This document shows, in pieces, positions 45,296 to 53,637 of a DNA stretch of 64,000 nucleotides; within the stretch, counting starts at the first letter, position 1, and the number at the start of each line of letters is the position of its first letter. The notes under the pieces were generated by a model that had not been told where the DNA came from, searched no databases, and was given only the letters and a program-made list of their open reading frames with translations. The position numbers were made by a program, and so were the translations under genes. Origin of the DNA: Sva-07 sp963716095 (GTDB taxonomy: Bacteria; Actinomycetota; Acidimicrobiia; Acidimicrobiales; Ilumatobacteraceae); contig CAVQSV010000003.1 in assembly GCA_963716095.1 (NCBI GenBank), forward strand, positions 53,803 through 117,802, given 5' to 3'.

Positions 45296-47788
45296 GTGGC
45301 AGATCTCTTCCTGGGCGGCACCGTCGACCCCACCTCGCACGAACGCATCAGCACTGCGGTCGACGGCAACCTCGTCGTCGCGACCGACTCGCTGACCACG
45401 CACGGCGTGATCGTCGGTATGACGGGTTCCGGCAAGACCGGCCTCGGCGTGATCCTGATCGAGGAGGCGCTGCGCGCAGGTCTCCCGGTGCTGGCGATCG
45501 ACCCGAAGGGCGACCTCACCAACCTCTGCCTGACGTTCCCCGATCTCTCCCCCGACGACTTCCGTCCGTGGATCGACGAGGCCCAGGCCAAGAACGCCGG
45601 CCAATCACCCGACGACTTCGCTGCCAGCCAGGCGGCGCTGTGGCGTGACGGACTCGCCGGCTGGGGGCTGAGCGGCGGGGAGATCGGAACGCTCCGCGAA
45701 CAGACCGACTTCACGATCTACACCCCAGGTTCCGAGGCCGGCACGGCGCTGAACATCATGGGCTCGCTGCAGCTTCCCGCCGACATGAGCGACGCCGAAT
45801 CGGTCGCCGACGAGATCGAGGGCTACGTCACCGGGCTCCTCGGTCTGGTCGACATCGCCGCCGATCCACTGTCGAGCCGCGAGCACATCTTGCTCTCGAA
45901 TCTGATCCATCACTCCTGGAACGAGGGTCGGGGACTCGACCTGATGACGTTGGTCGGCATGATCCCGTCGCCGCCGATTCGCAAGCTCGGCGTCTTCGAC
46001 CTCGACCAGTTCTTCCCGGCCGACGATCGGATGCAACTGGCGATGAAGCTCAACGGACTGCTCGCTTCGCCGTCGTTCGCTGCGTGGGCACAAGGGCAGC
46101 CCCTCGACATCGATTCGATGCTGTTCGACGCCCAGGGACGCGGCCGTTGCGCCATCGTGACCACCGCGCACCTGTCCGACGACGAGCGCCAGTTCGTGAC
46201 CTCGCTGATCCTGTCGAAGCTGGTCACGTGGATGCGCCGCCAGAGCGGCACCACCGATCTCCGAGCACTGCTCTACATGGACGAGGTCGCCGGCTACCTG
46301 CCGCCGACAGCGATGCCGCCGACCAAGAAGCCGATCATGACGCTGATGAAGCAGGCACGAGCGTTCGGTGTCGGTGTGGTCCTGTCGACCCAGAACCCGG
46401 TCGACCTCGACTACAAGGCCATGTCCAACGCCGGCACCTGGATGATCGGCCGACTCCAGACCGATCGCGACAAGGCCCGACTGCTCGACGGCATGGCGAG
46501 TGCGGCCGGGTCGGTCGACGTCGCGGCCATCGATGCAACCATCTCGGGCCTCGCGAAGCGCGAGTTCGTGCTGCGACGAGCCGGCAAGGATCAGCCCGAG
46601 ATCTTCACGACGCGCTGGGCGATGTCGTACCTGCGGGGTCCGATGACCCGCGATCAGATCGAACTCGTCACACCGACCGGCGCGGCGGACTCCGAGCCGG
46701 CCGGCACGACTGTCTCTCCGGCGACAGCCGCAGCCCCGACCGCGACGGCCGCAGCAGCGGTGGCAACTGCGACGACTGCGACGACTGCGACGGGCGGAGC
46801 AGCGACGGGCGGAGCAGCACCTGCCGAGACGCTGCCGAGCGATCAGAGCGTCGTCGCTCCCGAGGTGGCCGACGGCATCGCCGTTCGCTGGGTCGACGTC
46901 GCGGCACCGTGGCTCGGCGATGTCGGCGGCGACTCGAGGGGAACGGTACGAGAAGCGGCCGTCGTGGCTCGGGTGGCGGTCCGCTACGACGAGACCAAAG
47001 CCGATCTGGTGCACGATGAAGAGTTCGAAGCGGTCATCTTCCCGCTCACCGACCCTGCCGACGTGTCCACCCTCACCGCCGTCGACTACGACGACCGCGA
47101 CCTCCGCACGGACGCTCCAACCGGCGCCACGTACCGACTCACCGACGCCCGCATCCACACCAAGACGTTCTTCAACGACATCGAGCGCGATCTGCGCGAT
47201 CACCTCACCCGCATCCTCTCGATCGAGATCCCCGCCAACGCCGACCTGAAGCTCTTCGGGCGACCCGGAGAGGACGAAGCAGCGTTCGCGACACGATGCG
47301 AGCGGGCCGCCGACGAGCTCGCGGATGCCGACATCGCCAAACTGCGCGACAAGTACGAGGCCAAGGCCACCAAGCTGCGCGACAAGATCGATGCTGCAGA
47401 GGACCGCGCCGCCGTCGCTGCCGAGGAGGCCAAGGGCAAGAAGTCGTCCGAGTTCTTCTCGACGGCCGGCTCGCTGCTCGGCGGGTTGCTCGGCGGGAGC
47501 AAGTCGAAGACGAAGATGGTCGGCGACCTGCTCGGCGATGCCGGTACCGCTGCACGCCGACGCGGGAGCACGAGCGCATCCGACCGCCGCGTCGACGCCG
47601 CCGAGAACAAGGTGGCGCGTCTGGTCGAGCAGTACGACGAGCTCGAGATCGAACTCGACGACGACGTCACGGCCATCACCGAACGATGGGACGCCGCGGC
47701 AGCGGCGATCACCTCGATGACCGTGGGGCTCGAGCGCACCGACGTCAAGGTCACCCACCTGACGCTGGCATGGCTGCCCGTCGACTGA
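45296..47788 (+). CDS. HerA-like ATP-binding protein with coiled-coil C-terminal domain
   Basis: An 830-residue protein whose first 470 residues form a HerA/VirB4-like motor: Walker A VGMTGSGKTGLGV (about 41-53), AIDPKGDLTNLCL (arginine/Asp sensor region), Walker B RALLYMDEVAGYLPP (about 323-337) and STQNPVDLDYKAMSNAGTWM. Then a low-complexity Ala/Thr linker (about 475-510), a beta-rich region (about 525-630) and a Lys/Ala-rich coiled coil (about 675-720) with a glycine-rich hinge (SLLGGLLGGSKSK). HerA proteins pump or unwind DNA with NurA; no nurA is adjacent, so this belongs to the group of orphan DUF853-like ATPases. GTG 45296 is 6 nt after TAGGTT. Confidence 0.8.
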   Translation: MADLFLGGTVDPTSHERISTAVDGNLVVATDSLTTHGVIVGMTGSGKTGLGVILIEEALRAGLPVLAIDPKGDLTNLCLTFPDLSPDDFRPWIDEAQAKNAGQSPDDFAASQAALWRDGLAGWGLSGGEIGTLREQTDFTIYTPGSEAGTALNIMGSLQLPADMSDAESVADEIEGYVTGLLGLVDIAADPLSSREHILLSNLIHHSWNEGRGLDLMTLVGMIPSPPIRKLGVFDLDQFFPADDRMQLAMKLNGLLASPSFAAWAQGQPLDIDSMLFDAQGRGRCAIVTTAHLSDDERQFVTSLILSKLVTWMRRQSGTTDLRALLYMDEVAGYLPPTAMPPTKKPIMTLMKQARAFGVGVVLSTQNPVDLDYKAMSNAGTWMIGRLQTDRDKARLLDGMASAAGSVDVAAIDATISGLAKREFVLRRAGKDQPEIFTTRWAMSYLRGPMTRDQIELVTPTGAADSEPAGTTVSPATAAAPTATAAAAVATATTATTATGGAATGGAAPAETLPSDQSVVAPEVADGIAVRWVDVAAPWLGDVGGDSRGTVREAAVVARVAVRYDETKADLVHDEEFEAVIFPLTDPADVSTLTAVDYDDRDLRTDAPTGATYRLTDARIHTKTFFNDIERDLRDHLTRILSIEIPANADLKLFGRPGEDEAAFATRCERAADELADADIAKLRDKYEAKATKLRDKIDAAEDRAAVAAEEAKGKKSSEFFSTAGSLLGGLLGGSKSKTKMVGDLLGDAGTAARRRGSTSASDRRVDAAENKVARLVEQYDELEIELDDDVTAITERWDAAAAAITSMTVGLERTDVKVTHLTLAWLPVD

Positions 47789-47818
47789 GCTCGAGCGGAA
47801 GCGCAGCCGCGAGCACCG

Positions 47819-47892
47819 TGCCGACGGAGAGACTCGAACTCTCACTGACGGCGACCTAAACGCCGTGCCTCTGCCAATTGGGCTACGTCGGC
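47819..47892 (-). tRNA. tRNA-Leu (anticodon UAG) with short variable loop
   Basis: A 74-nt cloverleaf on the minus strand: acceptor GCCGACG/CGTCGGC plus discriminator A, D arm GCC/GGC with a long loop containing AATTGGCAGA, anticodon stem CGGCG/CGCCG around loop TTTAGGT (anticodon UAG), variable region TCAGT (5 nt), and T arm GAGAG-TTCGAGT-CTCTC. CCA is not encoded. The D arm has the 3-bp stem and large loop usual for leucine tRNAs, but the long variable arm expected for bacterial tRNA-Leu is missing. Confidence 0.88.
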
Positions 47893-47930
47893 GGACCCCT
47901 CGAACCTACTCCCCAACCTCCCCTCCAACC

Positions 47931-47982
47931 CGTTTGCGTTGCAGTTCGGATGGCCCGGCCCGTCCGGACTGCAACACAAACG
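47931..47982. terminator. 20-bp inverted repeat beside the tRNA gene
   Basis: Arms CGTTTGCGTTGCAGTTCGGA (47931-47950) and its inverse with two changes (47963-47982), 12-nt spacer. As RNA, the changes form G-U pairs only in minus-strand transcripts, suggesting use in that direction, or in DNA. It sits upstream of the tRNA start and before the phosphatase-domain gene. Confidence 0.5.
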
Positions 47983-48009
47983 TGAAGTGGGCACTCCTAG
48001 CCTGCCACC

Positions 48010-48987
48010 GTGGCGGCAGCCGGAACCGACGACACCTCCACCATGGGTTCGACGCTCGTCGACCTCGTGTGCTGGCTCGCCGTCGGCGTCACCGGGCTGG
48101 TCTTGAGCACCCAGGCGATCGGATGGTCGGGCACGAAGCTCCTCGCCGCCGCACACGCTCTGACCCCCTACCTCGCGGTCCCGATCGTCATCGTGGCGGT
48201 CGTGGCCCTGTGGCGCCGGAAGCTGCTCCAGGCGACCGTCGCCACCGCAGTCGGCTTCGGCATCGCCGCGCTGGGGACGCCACTGGCGTTCCCGGACCAA
48301 CAGCCACCGCCAGTTGCGGACAGCGCCGGCCTCGACGTCGCTTCGGTGAACCTGTGGTACCAGAACGAACGCGTCGACGAGGTCGCGGAAGCACTCGCCG
48401 AGCTCGATGCCGACGTGATCGTGTTCAGCGAGTACACGCCCAGCCATCAGTCGGTACTGACCGCGAGCCCACTCGTCGCTCGCTACCCACACCGCGTCGA
48501 ACGCAACGGCGACCGGCCGACCGGAGTGGCCGTGTGGAGTCGGTGGCCACTGAGCGACAACGGCCTCCTCGCCACGTACCACAGCAGCTACGACGTCACC
48601 GTCGCTGGGCCGGACGGTGACGTCCGAATGGTGGCGATGCACATGGTCACACCATTCGACGACCTCGACGGATGGCAGAGCGACCTGGCGATCGCCCGCG
48701 CAATCGGCCGCACGACCGACGGGCCCACGCTGCTGATCGGCGATCTGAACTCGTCGCACTGGCACCCAGGTTTCCGGCAGGTGCTCGACGCCGGCTTCGT
48801 CGACGCCCACGCTGCGACGGGCTCGGGGTTCTCGACATCATGGCCGATCGGCCGGATCGTTCCCGCGTTCGTACGTCTCGACCATGCGCTCACCGCCGGC
48901 GGGCTGGTCGCAGCCGACGTCACCGATTTCGACGTGCCCGGCAGTGATCACCGCGGGCTGCTGGTCAACGTTGCTCCAGCTCGCTGA
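48010..48987 (+). CDS. Membrane-anchored endonuclease/exonuclease/phosphatase family protein
   Basis: A 325-residue protein with about three N-terminal hydrophobic segments (LVDLVCWLAVGVTGLVLST about 16-34; ALTPYLAVPIVIVAVVALW; TAVGFGIAALGTPLAF) followed by an EEP domain: DVASVNLWYQN (Asn), VIVFSEYTPSHQ (Glu), LIGDLNSSHWHPGF (Asp, Asn), RLDHALTAGG and PGSDHRGLLV (catalytic His). The active site is complete. The substrate could be a phosphodiester in lipid or nucleic acid. GTG 48010 is 6 nt after TAGCCT. Its end overlaps the rdgB end by 23 bp (convergent). Confidence 0.8.
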   Translation: MAAAGTDDTSTMGSTLVDLVCWLAVGVTGLVLSTQAIGWSGTKLLAAAHALTPYLAVPIVIVAVVALWRRKLLQATVATAVGFGIAALGTPLAFPDQQPPPVADSAGLDVASVNLWYQNERVDEVAEALAELDADVIVFSEYTPSHQSVLTASPLVARYPHRVERNGDRPTGVAVWSRWPLSDNGLLATYHSSYDVTVAGPDGDVRMVAMHMVTPFDDLDGWQSDLAIARAIGRTTDGPTLLIGDLNSSHWHPGFRQVLDAGFVDAHAATGSGFSTSWPIGRIVPAFVRLDHALTAGGLVAADVTDFDVPGSDHRGLLVNVAPAR

Positions 48988-49543
48988 GCAGGGCTCGGAA
49001 CGCCCGACCGCGATGCGAGATCGCGTTCTTCGCCGCGACCCCCATCTCGGCGAACGTCGCGCCGTCGGCTTCGTCGGGCTGGAACACCGAGTCGTAGCCG
49101 AAACCGATCTCACCTCGCTCGGCGGTCGTGATCACGCCCGGGCAGACACCCTCGACGGCGAGTTCCGAACCGTCGGGCCACACCACGATCGCCACCGTCT
49201 TGAACGCGGCGCGTCGATTGGATTCACTACCGAGTTCAGCAAGCAGCTTGGCGCGGTTGTCGGCGTAGGAGCGTCCATCCCCTGCGTATCTCGCGGCGTG
49301 GACGCCGGGGGCACCGCCGAGCGCATCGACCTCGAGGCCGGTGTCGTCCGCGACGGCCGCCATCCCCGTCGCCGCGCAGAGCGCCACGGCCTTCAGACGG
49401 GCGTTGCCCAGCAGCGTGTCGGCGTCCTCGACCACGTCGGGAACGTCGTCGGGACGCGGCAACAGGTCGACGACACCATCGAGCAGGCGCTGGATCTCCA
49501 CGACCTTGTCGGGGTTGGCGGAAGCACAGACCAGTTGGATCAT
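48965..49543 (-). CDS. rdgB: dITP/XTP pyrophosphatase (RdgB/HAM1)
   Basis: A 192-residue house-cleaning NTP pyrophosphatase that removes dITP, ITP and XTP. Motifs: QLVCASANPDKVVEIQRLL (SxNxxK start), GNARLKAVALCAATGMAAVA (acidic metal site), DDTGLEVDALGGAPGVHAAR, GEIGFGYDSVFQPDE and AKNAISHRGRAF near the end. ATG 49543. Next to rph (10 bp), then murI, as in mycobacteria. Confidence 0.95.
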   Translation of the reverse strand: MIQLVCASANPDKVVEIQRLLDGVVDLLPRPDDVPDVVEDADTLLGNARLKAVALCAATGMAAVADDTGLEVDALGGAPGVHAARYAGDGRSYADNRAKLLAELGSESNRRAAFKTVAIVVWPDGSELAVEGVCPGVITTAERGEIGFGYDSVFQPDEADGATFAEMGVAAKNAISHRGRAFRALLSELEQR

Positions 49544-49553
49544 CGCGTCGAGC

Positions 49554-50312
49554 TCAGTTGGCAGGTCGGGCAGCCGGCGGGGTCGCGATCAGCTCCGCCT
49601 GGAGATCGGCGATCGTGGCCAGGCCACCTTCGGCCAGTCGCAGCAGCGAGTCGAGTTCGGGTCGGGTGAACGCCATGCCTTCCGCAGTGCCCTGCACCTC
49701 GACGAAACGGGCCTCGCCACCGTCGATCGGGCGCAGCATCACGACGTTCATGTCGACCTCGGCGGTGCTGTCCTCGACGTAGGGAAGGTCGAGCAGCGGG
49801 GTGCCGCCGACGATGCCGACGCTGATCGCCGTACAGAACGAGTGCAAGGGATTGACGGCCAGGTCACCGCGATCGACCACCCGCTGGAGCACGTCGTGCA
49901 GCGCGATGAAGCCACCACAGATGCTGGCAGTGCGGGTTCCGCCGTCAGCTTGCAGCACGTCGCAGTCGACCATCACCTGTCGTTCGCCGAGCACTTCCAT
50001 GTCGCAGGCAGCTCGCAGCGAACGGGCGATCAGCCGTTGGATCTCGATGGTCCGACCGCTCTGCTTGCCACGGGCAGCCTCGCGACCGATCCGCTCCGGA
50101 GACGCTCCCGGCAGCATCGAGTACTCAGCGGTGACCCAACCCTTGCCCGAGTTGCGCATCCAACGGGGCACGTCGTCGTCGATCGAGGCCGTGCAGAGCA
50201 CCCGCGTCTTGCCGAACGAGACGAGGCACGAGCCATCGGCCATCTCGGTGAAGTCACGCTCGAAGGTGATCGGGCGGAGTTGATCGTCGGTGCGGCCGTC
50301 GGGGCGAGCCAT
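49554..50312 (-). CDS. rph: Ribonuclease PH
   Basis: A 252-residue phosphorolytic 3'-5' exoribonuclease trimming tRNA precursors. Motifs: ARPDGRTDDQLRPITFERDF (start), GSCLVSFGKTRVLCTASID, GWVTAEYSMLPGAS and the phosphate/active-site region SGRTIEIQRLIARSLRA, DCDVLQADGGTRTASICGG, then LDLPYVEDSTAEVDMNVV. All family blocks are present and the length is normal. ATG 50312; in-frame sequence beyond it has no similarity and overlaps the murI 3' end. Confidence 0.96.
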   Translation of the reverse strand: MARPDGRTDDQLRPITFERDFTEMADGSCLVSFGKTRVLCTASIDDDVPRWMRNSGKGWVTAEYSMLPGASPERIGREAARGKQSGRTIEIQRLIARSLRAACDMEVLGERQVMVDCDVLQADGGTRTASICGGFIALHDVLQRVVDRGDLAVNPLHSFCTAISVGIVGGTPLLDLPYVEDSTAEVDMNVVMLRPIDGGEARFVEVQGTAEGMAFTRPELDSLLRLAEGGLATIADLQAELIATPPAARPAN

Positions 50313-50383
50313 GGGGTCTCCGTTTCGTCGGGTTCTGTCGACCGTGGGTTGGTCGTGGCGGTGCACAGGGTGCCACAGGACGA

Positions 50384-51190
50384 TCAGGAAGCGGACGGGT
50401 TCCACGATTCGGTGTGATCGAGTTCCGGCCCGAGGAGTTGTGCGCCGAGTTCTCGGAACAGCTCGACGTCGCCACTCGACACGAATCGGTGACGGCCGAC
50501 TCGGCCGTCGTCGCGCAGCAGGCCGAGCGCGCCGAGACGCTCCATCACCGCGAACGCCGTCTCGTCGGCGGAACTGACGAGCGTGACGTCGGGCCCCATC
50601 ACCTCGCTGATCGTGCGCGCCAGGAACGGGTAGTGCGTGCACCCGAGGAGGAGCGCGTCGACCCCAGCGCTCCGGATGGGTGCCAACAGTCGCTCGGCGA
50701 GCACGGTGACCTCGTCGCCGGTGGTCTGGCCGCGCTCGACGAATTCGACGAACCCCGGGCACGCGGCGCTGGTCAACGAGACCGGCGCACCGGTGTCGAC
50801 CACCGCACGAAGGTAGGCGCCCGATGCCATCGTGCCGACCGTGCCGATCACGCCGACCTTGCCGGTGGTGGTCGTGGTGACGAGCGAGCGAGCACCCGGT
50901 CCGATCACGTCGATGACGGGGACGGGCAGCTCGGCTCGCAGCTCATCGAGGCCGGCGGCCGTCGCGGTGTTGCAGGCAACGACGACGGCCTTGGCGTCGA
51001 AGTCCTTCACGAGGCTCCACGCGAGTTCGTGGGCATAGCTGCGAACGTCGTCGAGCGGCTTCGATCCGTACGGGTAGCGGCCGGTGTCACCGATGTAGAC
51101 GAGGTCTTCGGCGGGAAGCAGGTCGATGGCCGCGCGGGCGACCGTGAGGCCGCCGAAACCCGAGTCGAACATCCCGATGGGCCGATCCAC
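50384..51190 (-). CDS. murI: Glutamate racemase
   Basis: A 268-residue cofactor-independent racemase making D-glutamate for peptidoglycan. The two catalytic cysteines are seen in VVVACNTATAAG (about 73) and LLLGCTHYPFLAR (about 184), with FDSGFGGLTVAR (Asp/Ser), GDTGRYPYGSK and conserved Glu region. GTG 51190 begins MDRPIGMFDSGFGG. TAGGCT lies 8 nt upstream (51199-51204). 71 bp separate it from rph. Neighbours rph and rdgB match the murI region of mycobacteria. Confidence 0.96.
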   Translation of the reverse strand: MDRPIGMFDSGFGGLTVARAAIDLLPAEDLVYIGDTGRYPYGSKPLDDVRSYAHELAWSLVKDFDAKAVVVACNTATAAGLDELRAELPVPVIDVIGPGARSLVTTTTTGKVGVIGTVGTMASGAYLRAVVDTGAPVSLTSAACPGFVEFVERGQTTGDEVTVLAERLLAPIRSAGVDALLLGCTHYPFLARTISEVMGPDVTLVSSADETAFAVMERLGALGLLRDDGRVGRHRFVSSGDVELFRELGAQLLGPELDHTESWNPSAS

Positions 51191-51212
51191 GGTGGCGCAG
51201 CCTATTGCGGTC

Positions 51213-51241
51213 GGTTCCCCGAGCCCTGGGCTCGGGGAACC
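51213..51241. terminator. Perfect 14-bp-arm palindrome between murI and the fasciclin gene
   Basis: GGTTCCCCGAGCCC, central T, then its exact inverse. It begins 9 bp after the fasciclin gene's stop and precedes the murI -10 box on the same strand, so it would end fasciclin transcripts before the murI start. No U-run. Confidence 0.7.
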
Positions 51242-51250
51242 AGACCACGG

Positions 51251-52636
51251 TCAGGGAGCGACGGCGGGCATGATCCCGTCGAGTTCGTGCGAGAAGCCGT
51301 TGGTGGACGTGATGTCGACACCGATGATTCCTGCCCCACCGATCGTCGGCGGCGTCGCCGCAGCATCGACCGGCTGCACACCACCGCTTGCGACTGGCAC
51401 GTCTGCGGCGGCGAGCACTGCTGCTGAATCGAGTGCGTCGCCGTCAACGATGTGCGACAGCAACAGCTGTTCGAGGTCAGCTGGGTCGGCCGGCGGTGTC
51501 ACTCCGTTGAAGGCATCGTCGTTGGGGGCGAAGACGGTGACCGGCCCTGCTCCCTCGAGCAGGTCCTTCGCGGCCTGCACCTGGTCGACCAGGCCGAGGA
51601 ACGTGGTGAAGTTCCCCGCGGCTTGCAGCGCCTCGGTTGCGGTGGCCGGCGGCGGCGTCGTCGGCGGCGTCGTCGGAGCCGTGGTGGTCTGCGGCGGCGC
51701 TGTCGTCGGCGCAACCGTGGTCGGCGCCGTCGTCGTCTCGGGCGTCGTCGTCTCCGGGGTCGTGGTCGCCGGGGTCGTCGTCTCGACCACCGTCGACGAC
51801 GTGGTCGGCGGCGGGGAGCTGGCGGCGAGGCGACACGTGACGGTGTCTCCCGGTGCGAACGTGTAGTTCGGGAACGTCAGTGCTCCGACACGTTCGATGG
51901 AGCTGTCCGGCGAGTCGAGCTCGATGGCCATGGCCACCGTGGTCTGTGTGCCCTCGAGGGGAGCTCTGACACAGTCGATGACGGGCCCGAACGGGACCCA
52001 GCCCGCCGGGACGTTCACGACGGCGCTGACGGTCGACTGCCACGCCTCGGGCTCGGTGACCGACTCGTCGGCCTGCCACTCGAAGTCGACGCGACCGTCG
52101 GTACCGGTGTTGGCACCAGCCGCTTCGCCGGGAGCGACGCCATCGGGGCGGAGCCACTCGAACGACGTCGGCGCTTCGGCGGGTCCGACGACGCTGACGA
52201 TGAACCCGACGTCGATCTCGCTGCCGGTCTCGTCGGTCGTCTCGAGGATCAGCAGGCTCGACGTGGCCGTGGCCCCGTCATCGTCGTCGCCCCCCCAGAT
52301 GAACCAGGCGAGCAGGGCGAGGATCGCCAAGGCAACGAGGACCATGATGGCGATCGGACCCGGCTTCTTGTACCACGGGACCTCGTCCTCGGGAATCGAA
52401 TCTGCGTCGCCAGGAGCGTCGCCGGGTGGCACCGGTGGTACACCTTCGCCCGCGCCGGGCTCGGTGGCGGGCATCTGGGTGGTCGGGTCCATCGGGGCCG
52501 ACGCGTCGGTCGGCAGCGTCGGCGGCACGGCGTCGGAGGGCGGTGGCGAACCGGCTGGCGGCGTCGGCTGACCCGGTTCGGGCGGCGGCGCGCCGGCACC
52601 GGTGGGGTCGGGGAGCTTCGGATCCGAATCGGTCAT
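51251..52636 (-). CDS. Membrane-anchored fasciclin (FAS1) domain protein
   Basis: A 461-residue envelope protein. Order: Pro-rich, negatively charged cytoplasmic tail (about 1-88), one membrane helix (about 92-115, PGPIAIMVLVALAILALLAW), an Asp patch, a beta region of unknown type (about 125-270), a Thr/Pro-rich stalk (about 275-345), and a C-terminal FAS1 domain (about 348-461: NFTTFLGLVDQVQAAKDLLE, VFAPNDDAFNGV, LLLSHIVDGDAL, NGFSHELDGIMPA). FAS1 domains mediate adhesion or substrate binding at the cell surface. ATG 52636. Divergent from an alpha/beta hydrolase; same 12-bp sequence precedes both starts. Confidence 0.85.
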   Translation of the reverse strand: MTDSDPKLPDPTGAGAPPPEPGQPTPPAGSPPPSDAVPPTLPTDASAPMDPTTQMPATEPGAGEGVPPVPPGDAPGDADSIPEDEVPWYKKPGPIAIMVLVALAILALLAWFIWGGDDDDGATATSSLLILETTDETGSEIDVGFIVSVVGPAEAPTSFEWLRPDGVAPGEAAGANTGTDGRVDFEWQADESVTEPEAWQSTVSAVVNVPAGWVPFGPVIDCVRAPLEGTQTTVAMAIELDSPDSSIERVGALTFPNYTFAPGDTVTCRLAASSPPPTTSSTVVETTTPATTTPETTTPETTTAPTTVAPTTAPPQTTTAPTTPPTTPPPATATEALQAAGNFTTFLGLVDQVQAAKDLLEGAGPVTVFAPNDDAFNGVTPPADPADLEQLLLSHIVDGDALDSAAVLAAADVPVASGGVQPVDAAATPPTIGGAGIIGVDITSTNGFSHELDGIMPAVAP

Positions 52637-52639
52637 GCC

Positions 52640-52750
52640 GACGAGTGTGGCAGGCCACACGCTCTCCGTGGCGGATCTCGGCAGGTCTTGAGAACAGCTT
52701 GAGTCGGCGTCGCAGCTTCGCGATCGACGCTGCGATCGGCCACACTCGTC
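52640..52750. promoter_or_regulatory. Mirrored GCCACACTCGTC elements before two divergent starts
   Basis: GCCACACTCGTC (12 bp) occurs facing outward at 52640-52651 (minus) and 52739-52750 (plus), each ending 3 nt before an ATG (52636 and 52754). CACACT may be a -10 box (TANNNT-like) for leaderless start of both genes, or part of a shared operator. The 12-bp identity is longer than a promoter box needs. Confidence 0.5.
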
Positions 52751-52753
52751 ACC

Positions 52754-53635
52754 ATGCCCACGATCTCAGCGAACGACATCGACATCTGCTACGAGAGCTT
52801 CGGCCCCGACGACGCCCCACCATTGCTCCTGGTGATGGGCCTTGGCGCCCAGATGACGTTGTGGCGGCCGGGCTTCGTGTCCGAGCTCCTGGAGCGGGGA
52901 TTCCGTGTGATTCGCTTCGACAACCGAGATGCCGGGCTGTCGACCAAGACCGAGGGACCGCCGCCCGATGTGATGGCGATGTATGCAGCGTTTGCTGCCG
53001 GCGAACCGATCGAGGCGCCCTACACGCTGTCGCTGCTCGCGGCCGACGCCGTCGGCCTGCTCGACGCGCTCGACATCCCGGCCGCTCACATCGTCGGAGC
53101 GTCGATGGGCGGGATGATCGTCCAGACGATCGCCATCGAACATCCCGACCGCGTGCTGTCGCTGACCAGCATCATGTCGACCACCGGCCACACCGAGGTC
53201 GGTCAGCCGGACGCCGAGGCCATGATGGCGTTGCTCAGCCCAGCGCCCGAGGGCCGTGACGCCGCAATCGCCGCGAGCATGAACACCTCGCGCATCATCG
53301 CCGGCGACCTGTACGACGCCGAGGAGTCTCGCCAGCTCGCCGCCGAGTCGTACGATCGCTGCTTCCATCCGGCGGGCACGATGTTCCAGATCGCAGCGAT
53401 CGCTGCGAGCGGCGACCGCACCGAGGGACTCCAACAGCTCGATGTGCCCACGTTGGTGATCCACGGCCGCCAGGATCCGCTGGTGACACTGTCCGGCGGC
53501 ACCGCCACGGCCGAGGCGGTCCCCGGCGCCGAGCTGCTGGTGTTCGGCCTGATGGGTCACGACATGCCGAAGCTGTACTGGTCACAGATGGCCGACTCGA
53601 TCTTCAACATCGCGGCGCGAGGCGAAGGCCTCTGA
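52754..53635 (+). CDS. Alpha/beta hydrolase
   Basis: A 293-residue alpha/beta-hydrolase fold protein. Catalytic triad candidates: Ser in IVGASMGGMIVQ (about 118), Asp in VIHGRQDPLVTL (about 239) and His in LMGHDMPKLY (about 268). The oxyanion region is LLLVMGLGAQMTLWRP. The opening (MPTISANDIDICYESFGPDD) and the lid region with several Met and Ala are typical of esterases or haloalkane-dehalogenase relatives; substrate unknown. The next hydrolase gene starts 2 bp after its stop. Confidence 0.85.
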   Translation: MPTISANDIDICYESFGPDDAPPLLLVMGLGAQMTLWRPGFVSELLERGFRVIRFDNRDAGLSTKTEGPPPDVMAMYAAFAAGEPIEAPYTLSLLAADAVGLLDALDIPAAHIVGASMGGMIVQTIAIEHPDRVLSLTSIMSTTGHTEVGQPDAEAMMALLSPAPEGRDAAIAASMNTSRIIAGDLYDAEESRQLAAESYDRCFHPAGTMFQIAAIAASGDRTEGLQQLDVPTLVIHGRQDPLVTLSGGTATAEAVPGAELLVFGLMGHDMPKLYWSQMADSIFNIAARGEGL

Positions 53636-53637
53636 AC

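Noticed and set aside
45605..47845. 746-codon open frame opposite the HerA-like gene, reaching into the tRNA
   Set aside because: Overlaps a tRNA gene and a gene with Walker motifs; no recognisable protein features.
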